Positions 14,414 through 22,444 of a stretch of 27,346 nt of DNA are shown piece after piece. The notes beneath the pieces are model-generated. The model searched no databases. It was given only the letters and a program-made list of their open reading frames with translations, and had not been told where the DNA came from. This DNA is from Flavobacteriaceae bacterium UBA6231. GTDB taxonomy: Bacteria; Bacteroidota; Bacteroidia; Flavobacteriales; Flavobacteriaceae. The stretch covers positions 1 to 27,346 of the forward strand of contig DJWL01000166.1 in NCBI GenBank assembly GCA_002441545.1, read 5' to 3'. Position numbers and translations under genes: made by a program. Within the stretch, counting starts at the first letter, position 1. Every line of letters begins with the position of its first letter.

Positions 14414-16828
14414 ATGTTAAATAGAATTATAAAATATTTTCTTGAGAACAAATTAATTACCGTTCTTATCTTAATCACTTTCATTGTTTGGGGAGTATCC
14501 ACATCGCCATTCAATTGGAATACTGGTTTTGTACCCAAAGATCCCGTTCCAGTTGATGCTATTCCAGACTTAGGTGAAAACCAACAAATTGTTTTTTCAG
14601 AATGGCCCGGGAGATCGCCACAGGATATTGAAGATCAAATCACTTACCCACTCACAACCTCACTTTTAGGAATACCAAATGTGAAATCCATTAGGAGCTC
14701 ATCTATGTTTGGTTTCTCAAGTATTTACATCATTTTTGAAGAAAAGGTAGATTTCTACTGGTCGCGTTCAAGGGTTTTAGAAAAATTAAATTCGTTACCA
14801 AATAATTTATTGCCAGATGATGTAAAACCAGCATTAGGTCCTGATGCCACAGCTTTAGGTCAAGTGTATTGGTACACTATTGAAGGTCGGGATCCGGAAG
14901 GGCAAGTTACTGGTGGTTGGGATTTAGATGAATTACGTTCAGTACAAGATTACTATGTAAAGTATGCTTTAAACAGTGTTTCAGGTGTTTCTGAAGTAGC
15001 ATCGGTAGGTGGTTTTGTGAAGGAATACCAGGTAGATGTTAATCCAGATGCCTTAAAAGCATATCATATTGGGATTGATCAAGTGATGATGGCTGTTAAA
15101 AATTCCAATCGGGATATTGGAGCTAAGACCATCGAAATCAATAAAGCTGAATATTTTATTAGAGGTCTTGGATATATTAAAAATATTCAAGATTTAGAAA
15201 ATACAGTAGTTAGTGTTACCAATAATAAACCTATTCTTATTAAGGATGTTGCCAATATTAGTTTAGGACCAGCAACTAGAAGAGGAGTGTTGGATAAAGG
15301 AGGAGCAGAAGTAGTTGGTGGAGTAGTTGTGGCTCGTTATGGTTCAAATCCTTTAGAGGTTATCAATAATGTTAAAGATAAAATCAATGAATTCTCTTCG
15401 GGTTTACCTAAAAAAGTATTGGCAGATGGAACAACAAGCCAATTGACCATAATTCCTTTTTATGATCGTACACAACTTATTAAGGAAACCATTGGCACGT
15501 TAGAAACAGCATTATCTCATGAAATTTTGATTAGTATTATTGTGGTTCTTGTTTTGATGATGAATTTAAGAGCTTCTATAATCATTTCAAGTTTATTACC
15601 AGTTGGAGTATTAATGACCTTTATTATTATGCGATATTCAGGTGTAGATGCAAATGTGGTTGCCTTGTCTGGAATCGCCATTGCTATTGGAGTCATGGTT
15701 GATATAGGTATTGTGTTTGTTGAAAATATTATTAGGCATTTAGAAATGCCTGAAAACAAAAATGTTAAAGGAAAAGAGCTGACCCAAGTGATATATGTTG
15801 CAACCAAAGAAGTAGCTTCTGCAATAACAACTGCATTAGCAACAACTGTGGTAAGTTTTATTCCTGTGTTTGCCATGGTTGGTGCAGAAGGAAAGTTGTT
15901 CAGGCCACTAGCTTTTACCAAAACATTTGCACTGCTAGGAGCTTTTGTATTGGGTATTGTGGTACTACCTGCATTGGCTCATTTTATTTTTGGAATTAAT
16001 TATGACAAAAAAAGAGTAAGAAGAATTTGGGGAATTATCTTGATTGTAGGAGGTTTTTTATTGTCTGTTTTTATGCATATGTGGCTTCCTTTAGCTTTGT
16101 GTGTATTAGGCTTAAATATGTTGTTTGAACATAAATTACCACTTCACTTCAATAAATATTCAAACTATATCAATATAGGAATCACTTTGTTAGTCGCTAC
16201 TTTTTTCTTGGCAGAAGAATGGTTGCCTTTAGGTCCTCAAAACAATTTGATAGTAAACTATCTATTTATACTCGTTTTAATGGGACTCATATTGGGTACC
16301 TTATTGGCCATAGTTTATTTTTACGAACCTGTGCTGAAATGGTGTTTGAATAACAAAGGCAAATTTATGTTGATTCCATTAGTTACCATATTATTTGGGC
16401 TATTTGTTTGGGTTGGTTTTAATAGCACATTTGGATTTGTAGGCAAAGGATTTGAAAAAATAGGATGGAAGATTAAAGACACCAAACCATGGTTAGATTT
16501 TTCTGAAACATTTCCAGGTATTGGCTCTGAATTTATGCCAACATTAAATGAAGGTAGTTTTTTACTTATGCCAACGTCAATGCCACATGCAGGACTGGAA
16601 GAAAGCAAAAATACGGTTCAAAAATTGGATATGTTAGTGGCCAATATTCCTGAAGTGGATATGGCGGTTGGAAAATTGGGTCGTGTTGAAAGCGCCATTG
16701 ATCCAGCTCCAATTTCCATGTATGAAAACATGATTAATTACAAATCGGAATATATTGTTTCAGAAGACGGTAGTCCTAAGCGTTTTAAGTCGACAGGAAT
16801 GATAAGTTTGTTCTTAAAAGTGGTATAA
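14414..16828 (+). CDS. N-terminal fragment of CusA-like RND pump
   Basis: This frame carries residues 1-792 of the pump plus 12 out-of-frame residues. It contains TM1 (about 11-30), the first porter/docking region (PVDAIPDLGENQQIVFSEWPGRSP, DVKPALGPDATALGQVYWYT, given to mark the start of the periplasmic domain), and the TM2-TM6 block. The HME-type proton-relay pair in TM4 is present as Asp430 and Glu437 (GVMVDIGIVFVEN). An additional hydrophobic region about residues 540-650 is absent from E. coli CusA. By itself the fragment lacks the second half of the pump and should not transport. Its start ATG follows the hairpin gap; no Shine-Dalgarno sequence is seen. Confidence 0.75.
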   Translation: MLNRIIKYFLENKLITVLILITFIVWGVSTSPFNWNTGFVPKDPVPVDAIPDLGENQQIVFSEWPGRSPQDIEDQITYPLTTSLLGIPNVKSIRSSSMFGFSSIYIIFEEKVDFYWSRSRVLEKLNSLPNNLLPDDVKPALGPDATALGQVYWYTIEGRDPEGQVTGGWDLDELRSVQDYYVKYALNSVSGVSEVASVGGFVKEYQVDVNPDALKAYHIGIDQVMMAVKNSNRDIGAKTIEINKAEYFIRGLGYIKNIQDLENTVVSVTNNKPILIKDVANISLGPATRRGVLDKGGAEVVGGVVVARYGSNPLEVINNVKDKINEFSSGLPKKVLADGTTSQLTIIPFYDRTQLIKETIGTLETALSHEILISIIVVLVLMMNLRASIIISSLLPVGVLMTFIIMRYSGVDANVVALSGIAIAIGVMVDIGIVFVENIIRHLEMPENKNVKGKELTQVIYVATKEVASAITTALATTVVSFIPVFAMVGAEGKLFRPLAFTKTFALLGAFVLGIVVLPALAHFIFGINYDKKRVRRIWGIILIVGGFLLSVFMHMWLPLALCVLGLNMLFEHKLPLHFNKYSNYINIGITLLVATFFLAEEWLPLGPQNNLIVNYLFILVLMGLILGTLLAIVYFYEPVLKWCLNNKGKFMLIPLVTILFGLFVWVGFNSTFGFVGKGFEKIGWKIKDTKPWLDFSETFPGIGSEFMPTLNEGSFLLMPTSMPHAGLEESKNTVQKLDMLVANIPEVDMAVGKLGRVESAIDPAPISMYENMINYKSEYIVSEDGSPKRFKSTGMISLFLKVV

Positions 16829-18222
16829 CATTATCAAATGATGACGCCTTACTTCAAAGTGTAAAAGAAGATGATTTAGTGGCAGATTCAGATGGTGAAT
16901 TTTTTAGAAACTGGCGATCTAAAATAAAGAGTTCCGACGATATTTGGAAAGAAATTGTCAAGGTTACAAATCTTCCTGGAGTTACTTCTGCGCCCAAATT
17001 GCAACCTATTGAAACTCGTTTGGTTATGTTGCAAACGGGTATGCGTGCTCCTATGGGTATTAAAGTATACGGACCAGATTTAGAAACTATTCAGGAATTT
17101 GGTTTTAAATTGGAAACTATTTTGAAACAAGTTCCTTCTGTAAAAGCAGAAGCTGTTTTTGCAGATAGAATTGTTGGAAAACCGTATTTGCAACTCAATA
17201 TTAACCGGTCTGCCATTGCTCGTTATGGTTTAAGTATAGAGAAAACACAACAAGTTATTGAAACTGCTGTTGGAGGTATGAAAACAACCACAACAGTTGA
17301 AGGTAGAGAACGCTATCCAGTTAGGGTTAGATATCCACGTGAATTACGAGATGATCCAGAGAAAATTAAAAACATATTGGTTCCTACGCCAACAGGAGTA
17401 CAAGTACCTTTAGGAGACCTTATTGATTTAGAATTTGTTCGTGGGCCGCAAATGATAAAAAGTGAAGAAACCTTTTTAGTAGGCTACGTATTGTTCGATA
17501 AAAAGGAAAGTTATGCTGAAGTAAACGTGGTTAATGATGCTCAAAAACTAATTCAGGATAATATTGCTAATGGTAATTTAATAATTCCAAAAGGTGTTAG
17601 TTATAAATTTTCAGGAAGTTATGAAAATCAAATTAGGGCTGTTAAAAAGTTATCAATTGTTATACCAATAAGTTTAATCGTTATTTTCTTATTGCTCTAT
17701 TTCCAGTTTAAAACCATCATCGCATCTTCTATTCATTTTTCTGGAGTTTTTGTTGCTTTTGCCGGTGGTTTTATAATGCTTTGGTTATACAGTCAGGATT
17801 GGTTTTTAAATTTTTCTGTTGCCGATGTTAACATGAAGCATCTATTTCAAATCCATCCTATCAATTTGAGTGTTGCTGTTTGGGTTGGATTTATTGCGTT
17901 GTTTGGTATTGCGACAGACGATGGTGTTATTATGGGAACATATATTCACCAAGTTTTTGAAGACAGAAAACCTAAAACGGTTGAAGGTGTTAGAGCGGCT
18001 GTTTTAGAAGCTGGTAAAAAACGGGTACGACCAGCCATGATGACAGCAGCAGTTGCCATTATAGCCTTGCTTCCTGTGCTAACATCAACAGGAAAAGGAG
18101 CCGACATTATGATTCCTATGGCGATACCAGTATTTGGAGGTATGGTTATTCAATTGATGACCATGTTTGTAGTGCCAGTTTTACAAGCTTTTTGGAGAGA
18201 ATCTGTAATTAAACGAAATTAA
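16789..18222 (+). pseudogene. C-terminal fragment of CusA-like RND pump
   Basis: From 16789 the frame is open to 18222 (477 residues) and carries the second periplasmic half (EIVKVTNLPGVTSAPK, QPIETRLVMLQTGMRAPMGI) and TM7-TM12, including IATDDGVIMGTY and the conserved GKKRVRPAMMTAAVAI. If translated separately, the first usable start would be GTG at 16879, giving 447 residues, but nothing resembling a promoter or initiation site lies there. Two bases separate the stop from the downstream outer-membrane factor gene, so polarity from the frameshift could also lower expression of the rest of the operon. Confidence 0.75.
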
Positions 18223-18224
18223 TA

Positions 18225-19487
18225 ATGAAAAAAACATATAAACATATAAAAGGATTTCTATGTGTATTGTTGTTCTGTTCAATAAGCGCAACAGGTCAAA
18301 CATTGCAAGACTATTTGGAAATTGCAGAACAAAATAACCCTAAGATAAAAGCTGCTTATTCTCAGTTTGAAGCAGCTATGCAAAAATCGCCACAAGTTAG
18401 TTCGTTACCAGATCCTACGTTGACAATGAGTGCTTTTGGGCGTATGATAGAGACAAGAGTAGGCGCTCAAGAAGCTAGGTTTAGTTTAATGCAAATGTTC
18501 CCTTGGTTTGGAACATTAACGGCTAAACAAAATGCAGCTAATTTAATGGCAGAATCGATGTTTCAAAAATATGTCGATACAAAAAACGACGTGTTTTTAA
18601 GCATTAAAAAAACCTATGCAGAGCTATATGAGCTAAACAAAATGATTCAGCTAGAAGAAAAAAATCTACAGATTTTGAATAGTTACAGAGAGCTGGCTTT
18701 AAGTAGGTTTAAAAATGGAAAAGGAGCCATGGTAGATGTGGTAAGAATTGATATTAAGCGCAATGAAAGCACAACCAAAATCCAGTTGTTAAAGGACCAA
18801 AATGAACCATTAAGAGCGGTTTTTAATAGTATGTTAAACCGTAATGTTGATGATGCTGTAAATATTGCCGATTTATTAATGACTGATGAATTTGTAAAGC
18901 CTATAGTTTCAGATAGTTTATTCATTTCTAATTCTAAAGTGTTAGAACTAGATAAAAAAATAGCCTCTTTTGAAGCTCAAAAAACTATCGCAAAAAAAGA
19001 AGGATATCCTATGATTGGTGTTGGTTTAGATTATTCAATTATTTCAAAACGAGATGTGCCTGGGTTAGAAATGAATGGGCAAGACGCTATTATGCCTATG
19101 CTTTCTGTTACGTTGCCAATTTTTAGAAAAAAATATAGTGCAAAACAAAAGGAAGCAGACTTTATGTTGCAATCAGCAAATTATGAAAAGCAAGCCATAA
19201 AAAACACTTTACAAGTTAATTACAGTAAAGCTAATTATGATTTATTAAAAGCTAAAAAACTTAAAGAACTCTATCAAACACAAGTGGAAAGCACCGAGCA
19301 AGCAATTAAATTATTAATGGCTGCCTACAGTAATTCTGGAAGCAATTTTGAAGAAATTTTGAGGATGAATCAAGAACTGTTAATGTTACAGACATCAACA
19401 GTTACAGCTAATAAAAATCAATTTATAGCGCAATCAACAATAGAGTATTTACTTTCTAAAGAAGACTATGATGAAAACAAAAACTAA
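18225..19487 (+). CDS. TolC/CusC-like outer-membrane efflux factor
   Basis: The 420-aa protein has a signal peptide (KGFLCVLLFCSISATGQ) and the two-repeat, helix-rich plan of the TolC family (TLQDYLEIAEQNNPKIKAAYSQFEAAMQ; MPMLSVTLPIFRKKYSAKQKEAD, given to mark the two repeat starts). It should form the trimeric outer-membrane tunnel of the CusCBA-like exporter. No N-terminal lipobox Cys is present, unlike E. coli CusC, which is common for Bacteroidota. The gene starts two bases after the pump gene and its end overlaps the adaptor gene by 20 bases, so the three exporter parts are made from one message. Confidence 0.9.
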   Translation: MKKTYKHIKGFLCVLLFCSISATGQTLQDYLEIAEQNNPKIKAAYSQFEAAMQKSPQVSSLPDPTLTMSAFGRMIETRVGAQEARFSLMQMFPWFGTLTAKQNAANLMAESMFQKYVDTKNDVFLSIKKTYAELYELNKMIQLEEKNLQILNSYRELALSRFKNGKGAMVDVVRIDIKRNESTTKIQLLKDQNEPLRAVFNSMLNRNVDDAVNIADLLMTDEFVKPIVSDSLFISNSKVLELDKKIASFEAQKTIAKKEGYPMIGVGLDYSIISKRDVPGLEMNGQDAIMPMLSVTLPIFRKKYSAKQKEADFMLQSANYEKQAIKNTLQVNYSKANYDLLKAKKLKELYQTQVESTEQAIKLLMAAYSNSGSNFEEILRMNQELLMLQTSTVTANKNQFIAQSTIEYLLSKEDYDENKN

Positions 19488-21207
19488 AAATATTATAAAA
19501 GCTATAGGAATCCTTTTTATAGGAATCTTGTTAGGTAGTTTCATTTTTGGTGGAAGCGATACACCAAAATCAGAACATAATCATAAAACTGAGCAAGCAG
19601 TAAAAACCATTTGGACCTGTTCAATGCATCCTCAAATTCGAATGGATAGACCAGGAAAATGTCCGCTTTGTGGAATGGATTTAATTCCTTTAGAATCCTA
19701 CAACTCTTCTCTTGATGCAAATAGCTTTCAAATGACAACAGATGCTATGAAGCTAGCTAATATTCAAACAATGATTGTTGGTAGTAAACAAGCTAATAAA
19801 GAATTGCGATTAAATGGAAAGATACAAATTGACGAACGTGAGTTGTATACACAATCTTCGCATATACCTGGTAGAATTGAGACTTTGAAAATCAATTTTA
19901 CTGGTGAAAAAGTTCGTCGTGGACAAAAATTAGCTATGCTGTATTCGCCAGAGTTGGTAACAGCTCAAGAAGAATTATTGCAAGCTTATAGTATTAAAGA
20001 AACGCAACCAGAATTGTTTGAAGCAGCAAAACAAAAATTGCTCAACTGGAAAATTGGAAAAAATACGATTGATAACATAATAAGTACAGGAAAATCAATT
20101 CAGCAATTTCCAATTAATGCTGATGTTTCAGGAATTATAACCGCTAAAAAAGTGGAATTAGGAGATTATGTAGACCGAGGAATGCCAATATATGAAATAG
20201 CAGATTTATCTGCGTTATGGGTATTGTTTGATGTATACGAAAGTGATTTGCCTTGGGTGAGTGTTGGAGATGAGGTAAGTTACACGGTACAATCTTTACC
20301 AGGGGAAACCTTTAAAGGCACAATTACGTTTATCGACCCCTTGATTAATCCACAAACAAGAGTGGCAACGGCAAGGGTTGAGGTTAAAAACAGTGATGAT
20401 AAACTAAAACCAGAAATGTTTGTGTCTGGAGTTATTAAAAACAATACGAGTAAATCGGCTTCCAAAGATATTATAATACCAAAATCGGCTGTCATGTGGA
20501 CAGGAGAGCGGTCTATCGTTTATATAAAAAGCAATTTAGACAATAAAGTAAACTTTACATTAAGAAATGTCATTTTAGGGCCTTCACTTGGAGATACTTA
20601 TGTAATAAAAGAAGGTATTGAAGATGGAGACGAAATTGTTGTAAAAGGCACATTTACTGTCGATGCAGCTTCTCAGTTGGCAGGCAAACCAAGTATGATG
20701 AATGTTTTTGTTCCAAAAGTTAATGATGATGATATCAAAAACTTAGATAGAATATCCGTGTCTTCAATTTTTCAGGAGCAGTTAAACGATGTCTTTAAAG
20801 CATACTTAAAGATAAAAGATGCCTTGGTTAAAGATGATTTTGAAGGAGCAAAACAATCAGCCAAAAAGCTTGCAGAAAGGTTAAAGCAAGTAAATATGGA
20901 ACTGCTTAAAGAAAAAAATGCTCATATGAATTGGATGAGTTCAGAAGAAAAAATAAAAACATCAGTTGAACAAATTCTCAATGCAAACAACATTGGAGAA
21001 GCAAGAATGTCTTTTCGATATTTGTCACTGAGTTTAACAAATGTTATTAAAATATTTGGCATCAATCAAACGATATATAGTCAGTTTTGTCCCATGGCTA
21101 ATGATAATAAAGGAGCCTATTGGCTTAGTTTAGATAAAGAAATTTATAACCCATATTTTGGAGATGCTATGATAAAATGTGGAAGTACAAAACAAATAAT
21201 TGAATAA
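19468..21207 (+). CDS. CusB-like periplasmic adaptor with metal-binding and DUF3347 domains
   Basis: The 579-aa membrane-fusion protein joins the pump to the outer-membrane factor. In order it has one N-terminal anchor (about 10-28), a heavy-metal-binding module (about residues 47-76, CSMHP...GKCPLCGMDL), an HlyD-type core with a lipoyl-like half (GRIETLKINFTGEKVRRGQKL) and beta-barrel (ADLSALWVLFDVYESDLPWV), and a C-terminal DUF3347-like domain (about 430-575, with FKAYLKIKDALVKDDFEGA and a CPMANDNKGAYWLS motif). The CPMA and final MIKCG residues add further Cys/Met. Typical CusB is near 400 residues, so both ends are extensions that may bind Cu(I) or Ag(I). Start ATG at 19468, or the next Met at 19471. 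Confidence 0.9.
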   Translation: MMKTKTKNIIKAIGILFIGILLGSFIFGGSDTPKSEHNHKTEQAVKTIWTCSMHPQIRMDRPGKCPLCGMDLIPLESYNSSLDANSFQMTTDAMKLANIQTMIVGSKQANKELRLNGKIQIDERELYTQSSHIPGRIETLKINFTGEKVRRGQKLAMLYSPELVTAQEELLQAYSIKETQPELFEAAKQKLLNWKIGKNTIDNIISTGKSIQQFPINADVSGIITAKKVELGDYVDRGMPIYEIADLSALWVLFDVYESDLPWVSVGDEVSYTVQSLPGETFKGTITFIDPLINPQTRVATARVEVKNSDDKLKPEMFVSGVIKNNTSKSASKDIIIPKSAVMWTGERSIVYIKSNLDNKVNFTLRNVILGPSLGDTYVIKEGIEDGDEIVVKGTFTVDAASQLAGKPSMMNVFVPKVNDDDIKNLDRISVSSIFQEQLNDVFKAYLKIKDALVKDDFEGAKQSAKKLAERLKQVNMELLKEKNAHMNWMSSEEKIKTSVEQILNANNIGEARMSFRYLSLSLTNVIKIFGINQTIYSQFCPMANDNKGAYWLSLDKEIYNPYFGDAMIKCGSTKQIIE

Positions 21208-21237
21208 TAATTAATAAATAATTAAATTTTTAAAATC

Positions 21238-21645
21238 ATGAAGAAGTTAATTTTTAGTGTATCAGTAATTGCAGTAATAGTTTTTACAAGTTGTAAAAAT
21301 GAAGAAAAAAAAGATGTCGAATCTATAGTAAAAACAGAAGGTGTTAATGAAATAGCCATGACTAACCTAAGCTTTGGAGTAAGAGGTAATTGCGAAATGT
21401 GTAAAAGTACCATTGAAAAAGCTGTTAATAACGTTGAAGGCGTTTCAAAAGCAGTTTGGGATGTAGATGCAAAGAGAGTAGATGTTTCCTTTGATGATTC
21501 AAAAACCAATGAGATGGCAATTCATAATGCTATCGCAGGATCAGGATATGACACAGAAAAGATGTCAGCCAATCCAGAAGCTTATAATGAATTACCAAGT
21601 TGTTGCCAGTATGACCACGAAATGGCCATGAATCAAACCAAATAA
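21238..21645 (+). CDS. HMA-domain lipoprotein (periplasmic metal chaperone candidate)
   Basis: The 135-aa protein starts with a lipoprotein signal (lipobox FTSC, Cys19) and a charged linker, then one HMA ferredoxin-like domain. Its metal loop reads RGNCEMC (Cys52, Cys55) instead of the usual GMTCxxC, followed by STIEKAVNNVEGV and the Phe/Tyr-containing SGYDTEKM. The C-terminal tail holds a second site with a CC pair (Cys122-123, SCCQYDHEM) plus His and Met. Membrane-anchored HMA proteins of this kind suggest copper capture or hand-over to the exporter at the periplasmic side. It is 30 bases downstream of the adaptor gene, probably as last gene of that operon. Confidence 0.85.
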   Translation: MKKLIFSVSVIAVIVFTSCKNEEKKDVESIVKTEGVNEIAMTNLSFGVRGNCEMCKSTIEKAVNNVEGVSKAVWDVDAKRVDVSFDDSKTNEMAIHNAIAGSGYDTEKMSANPEAYNELPSCCQYDHEMAMNQTK

Positions 21646-21731
21646 TCGATTTCATTTCTCAAATAAAAGTAAAGGTTGGATTAGAAGTTGTTAAGAACAC
21701 TTTTAATTCAGCCTTAATATGAATTATAATG

Positions 21732-21750
21732 TGTTATTTTTACAATAACA
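21732..21750. promoter_or_regulatory. 19-bp inverted repeat upstream of the HMA-AraC gene
   Basis: TGTTATT (21732-21738) and AATAACA (21744-21750) are perfect 7-bp arms with a 5-base spacer, ending 19 bases before the ATG at 21770. A -7-like box TATTTTTA (21735-21742) lies within it, so binding here would directly affect initiation. The arm TGTTA resembles the outer TGTTAA/TTAACA pair before the Cys-rich gene. Autoregulation by the adjacent AraC-type protein is possible but not shown; a transcript hairpin is the alternative. Confidence 0.4.
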
Positions 21751-21769
21751 GGAAAAAGTCTCTTAAAAA

Positions 21770-22342
21770 ATGAAACAAGGCAGTATTGAAATAGCAGTAA
21801 AAAACATGGTCTGTAATCGCTGTATTAAAGTGGTTAAAGAAGAATTGGTTAAAAACAATATAAACTTTAATCATGTGGATTTAGGTGCTATCTATTTTAA
21901 TCAGAATATTTCTGGAACGGAGAAAGAAAAATTAAAAAGCATCCTTGAAAAAGAAGGTTTTGAGCTAGTTGAAGATAAAGAGGCTGTTATTGTAAAAAAT
22001 ATAAAGGCAGTCATTATTCAGCTTATTCATTTCGGAAAAGAGAAACCAGAACACCAGAATTTTTCTGGATTCATTTCCTCAGAAATAGGTATGGAATATA
22101 CCCAATTAAGTAAATTGTTTTCTGAAATTGAAGGAAATACTATTGAACACTACATTATAGAACAGCGTATTGAACGTGCCAAGGAGTTAATTGTTTATAA
22201 CGAATTAACCTTGAGCCAAATTTCTTACCAACTTAATTATAGTAGCCCACAGCATTTGTCCAAACAATTTAAGCAAATTACCGGACTCACTCCATCAGCC
22301 TTTAAAAGCATTAGAACACGAAAAAAATTAGATACAATTTAA
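21770..22342 (+). CDS. AraC-type regulator with HMA-like metal-binding N-terminus
   Basis: The 190-aa protein joins two parts. The N-terminal 65-70 residues look like an HMA domain: beta strand, then NMVCNRCIKVV with Cys15 and Cys18, then a helix and a second strand. The C-terminal part (about 105-185) is an AraC/XylS DNA-binding domain (QRIERAKELIVYNELTLSQIS, then SSPQHLSKQFKQITGLTPSAFK; positions given to mark its two helix-turn-helix units). There is no sugar-binding cupin. The layout implies that Cu(I) or a similar ion binds the two Cys and alters DNA binding, a one-component metal sensor. It lies between the efflux operon and the copper ATPase, all on the same strand, and probably controls one or both. 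The metal specificity and DNA target are inference. Confidence 0.82.
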   Translation: MKQGSIEIAVKNMVCNRCIKVVKEELVKNNINFNHVDLGAIYFNQNISGTEKEKLKSILEKEGFELVEDKEAVIVKNIKAVIIQLIHFGKEKPEHQNFSGFISSEIGMEYTQLSKLFSEIEGNTIEHYIIEQRIERAKELIVYNELTLSQISYQLNYSSPQHLSKQFKQITGLTPSAFKSIRTRKKLDTI

Positions 22343-22360
22343 CCAAAATTGTACACAATT
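22334..22360. repeat. Triple ACAATT/AATTGT cluster at the end of the AraC gene
   Basis: Three copies of one element overlap the stop codon and following bases: ACAATTT (22334-22340), AAATTGT (22346-22352) and ACAATT (22355-22360). The first two make a 7-bp inverted repeat with a 5-base gap, and the last two a 6-bp inverted repeat (AATTGT-AC-ACAATT, 22347-22360). This could be a weak A-T hairpin terminator, or binding sites controlling the downstream ATPase gene, which starts 85 bases further on. Confidence 0.4.
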
Positions 22361-22405
22361 AAGTTCTGAATTAAAAAGACCTTTGCTTATTAGTAAAAGC
22401 AAAAC

Positions 22406-22426
22406 ATGATGGTATCATATCATCAT
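22406..22426. promoter_or_regulatory. Inverted repeat in the leader of the copper ATPase gene
   Basis: ATGATG (22406-22411) and CATCAT (22421-22426) form an inverted repeat with a 9-base spacer; within it ATGAT-GGT-ATCAT (22406-22418) is a second, tighter repeat. A -7-like box with one mismatch (GACCTTTG followed by C, 22378-22385) lies just upstream. The repeat would thus fall in the 5' leader, where it could bind a regulator or form an RNA structure. Confidence 0.3.
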
Positions 22427-22444
22427 AAAAAATAATAACAACAG

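Larger units (their letters stand above)
14414..18222 (+). pseudogene. cusA: CusA-like heavy-metal RND efflux pump, frameshifted
   Basis: Together the two frames encode a complete heavy-metal (HME) RND pump, the inner-membrane engine of a CusCBA-like Cu(I)/Ag(I) exporter. The first frame (14414-16828) and second frame (closing at 18222) join at about 16787-16789. Frame one reads RFK and then nonsense ending at 16828, while the other frame continues VDRNDKFVLKSGITLSND, as family members do. Adding one A to the AAG at 16787-16789 (RFK-VDRN) restores a single protein of about 1269 residues. That is longer than E. coli CusA (about 1047) because of extra membrane segments in the middle, as usual in Bacteroidota. 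The site is not a good programmed-frameshift heptamer, so a real one-base deletion or a sequencing error is likeliest. Confidence 0.85.

Noticed and set aside
15517..15921. Minus-strand reading frame of 134 residues inside cusA
   Set aside because: It lies opposite the conserved TM2-TM5 region of the pump and has no motif, promoter or neighbour of its own.
16781..16795. Programmed -1 ribosomal frameshift in cusA
   Set aside because: The local sequence TTTTAAG does not allow both tRNAs to re-pair after a -1 slip (the A-site codon would become TAA), no strong downstream hairpin was apparent, and a single lost A explains the break more simply.
16879..18222. Separate half-size RND gene starting at GTG 16879
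   Set aside because: The same frame is open and family-like back to 16789 and continues the upstream half exactly, so this is the C-terminal part of one broken gene.
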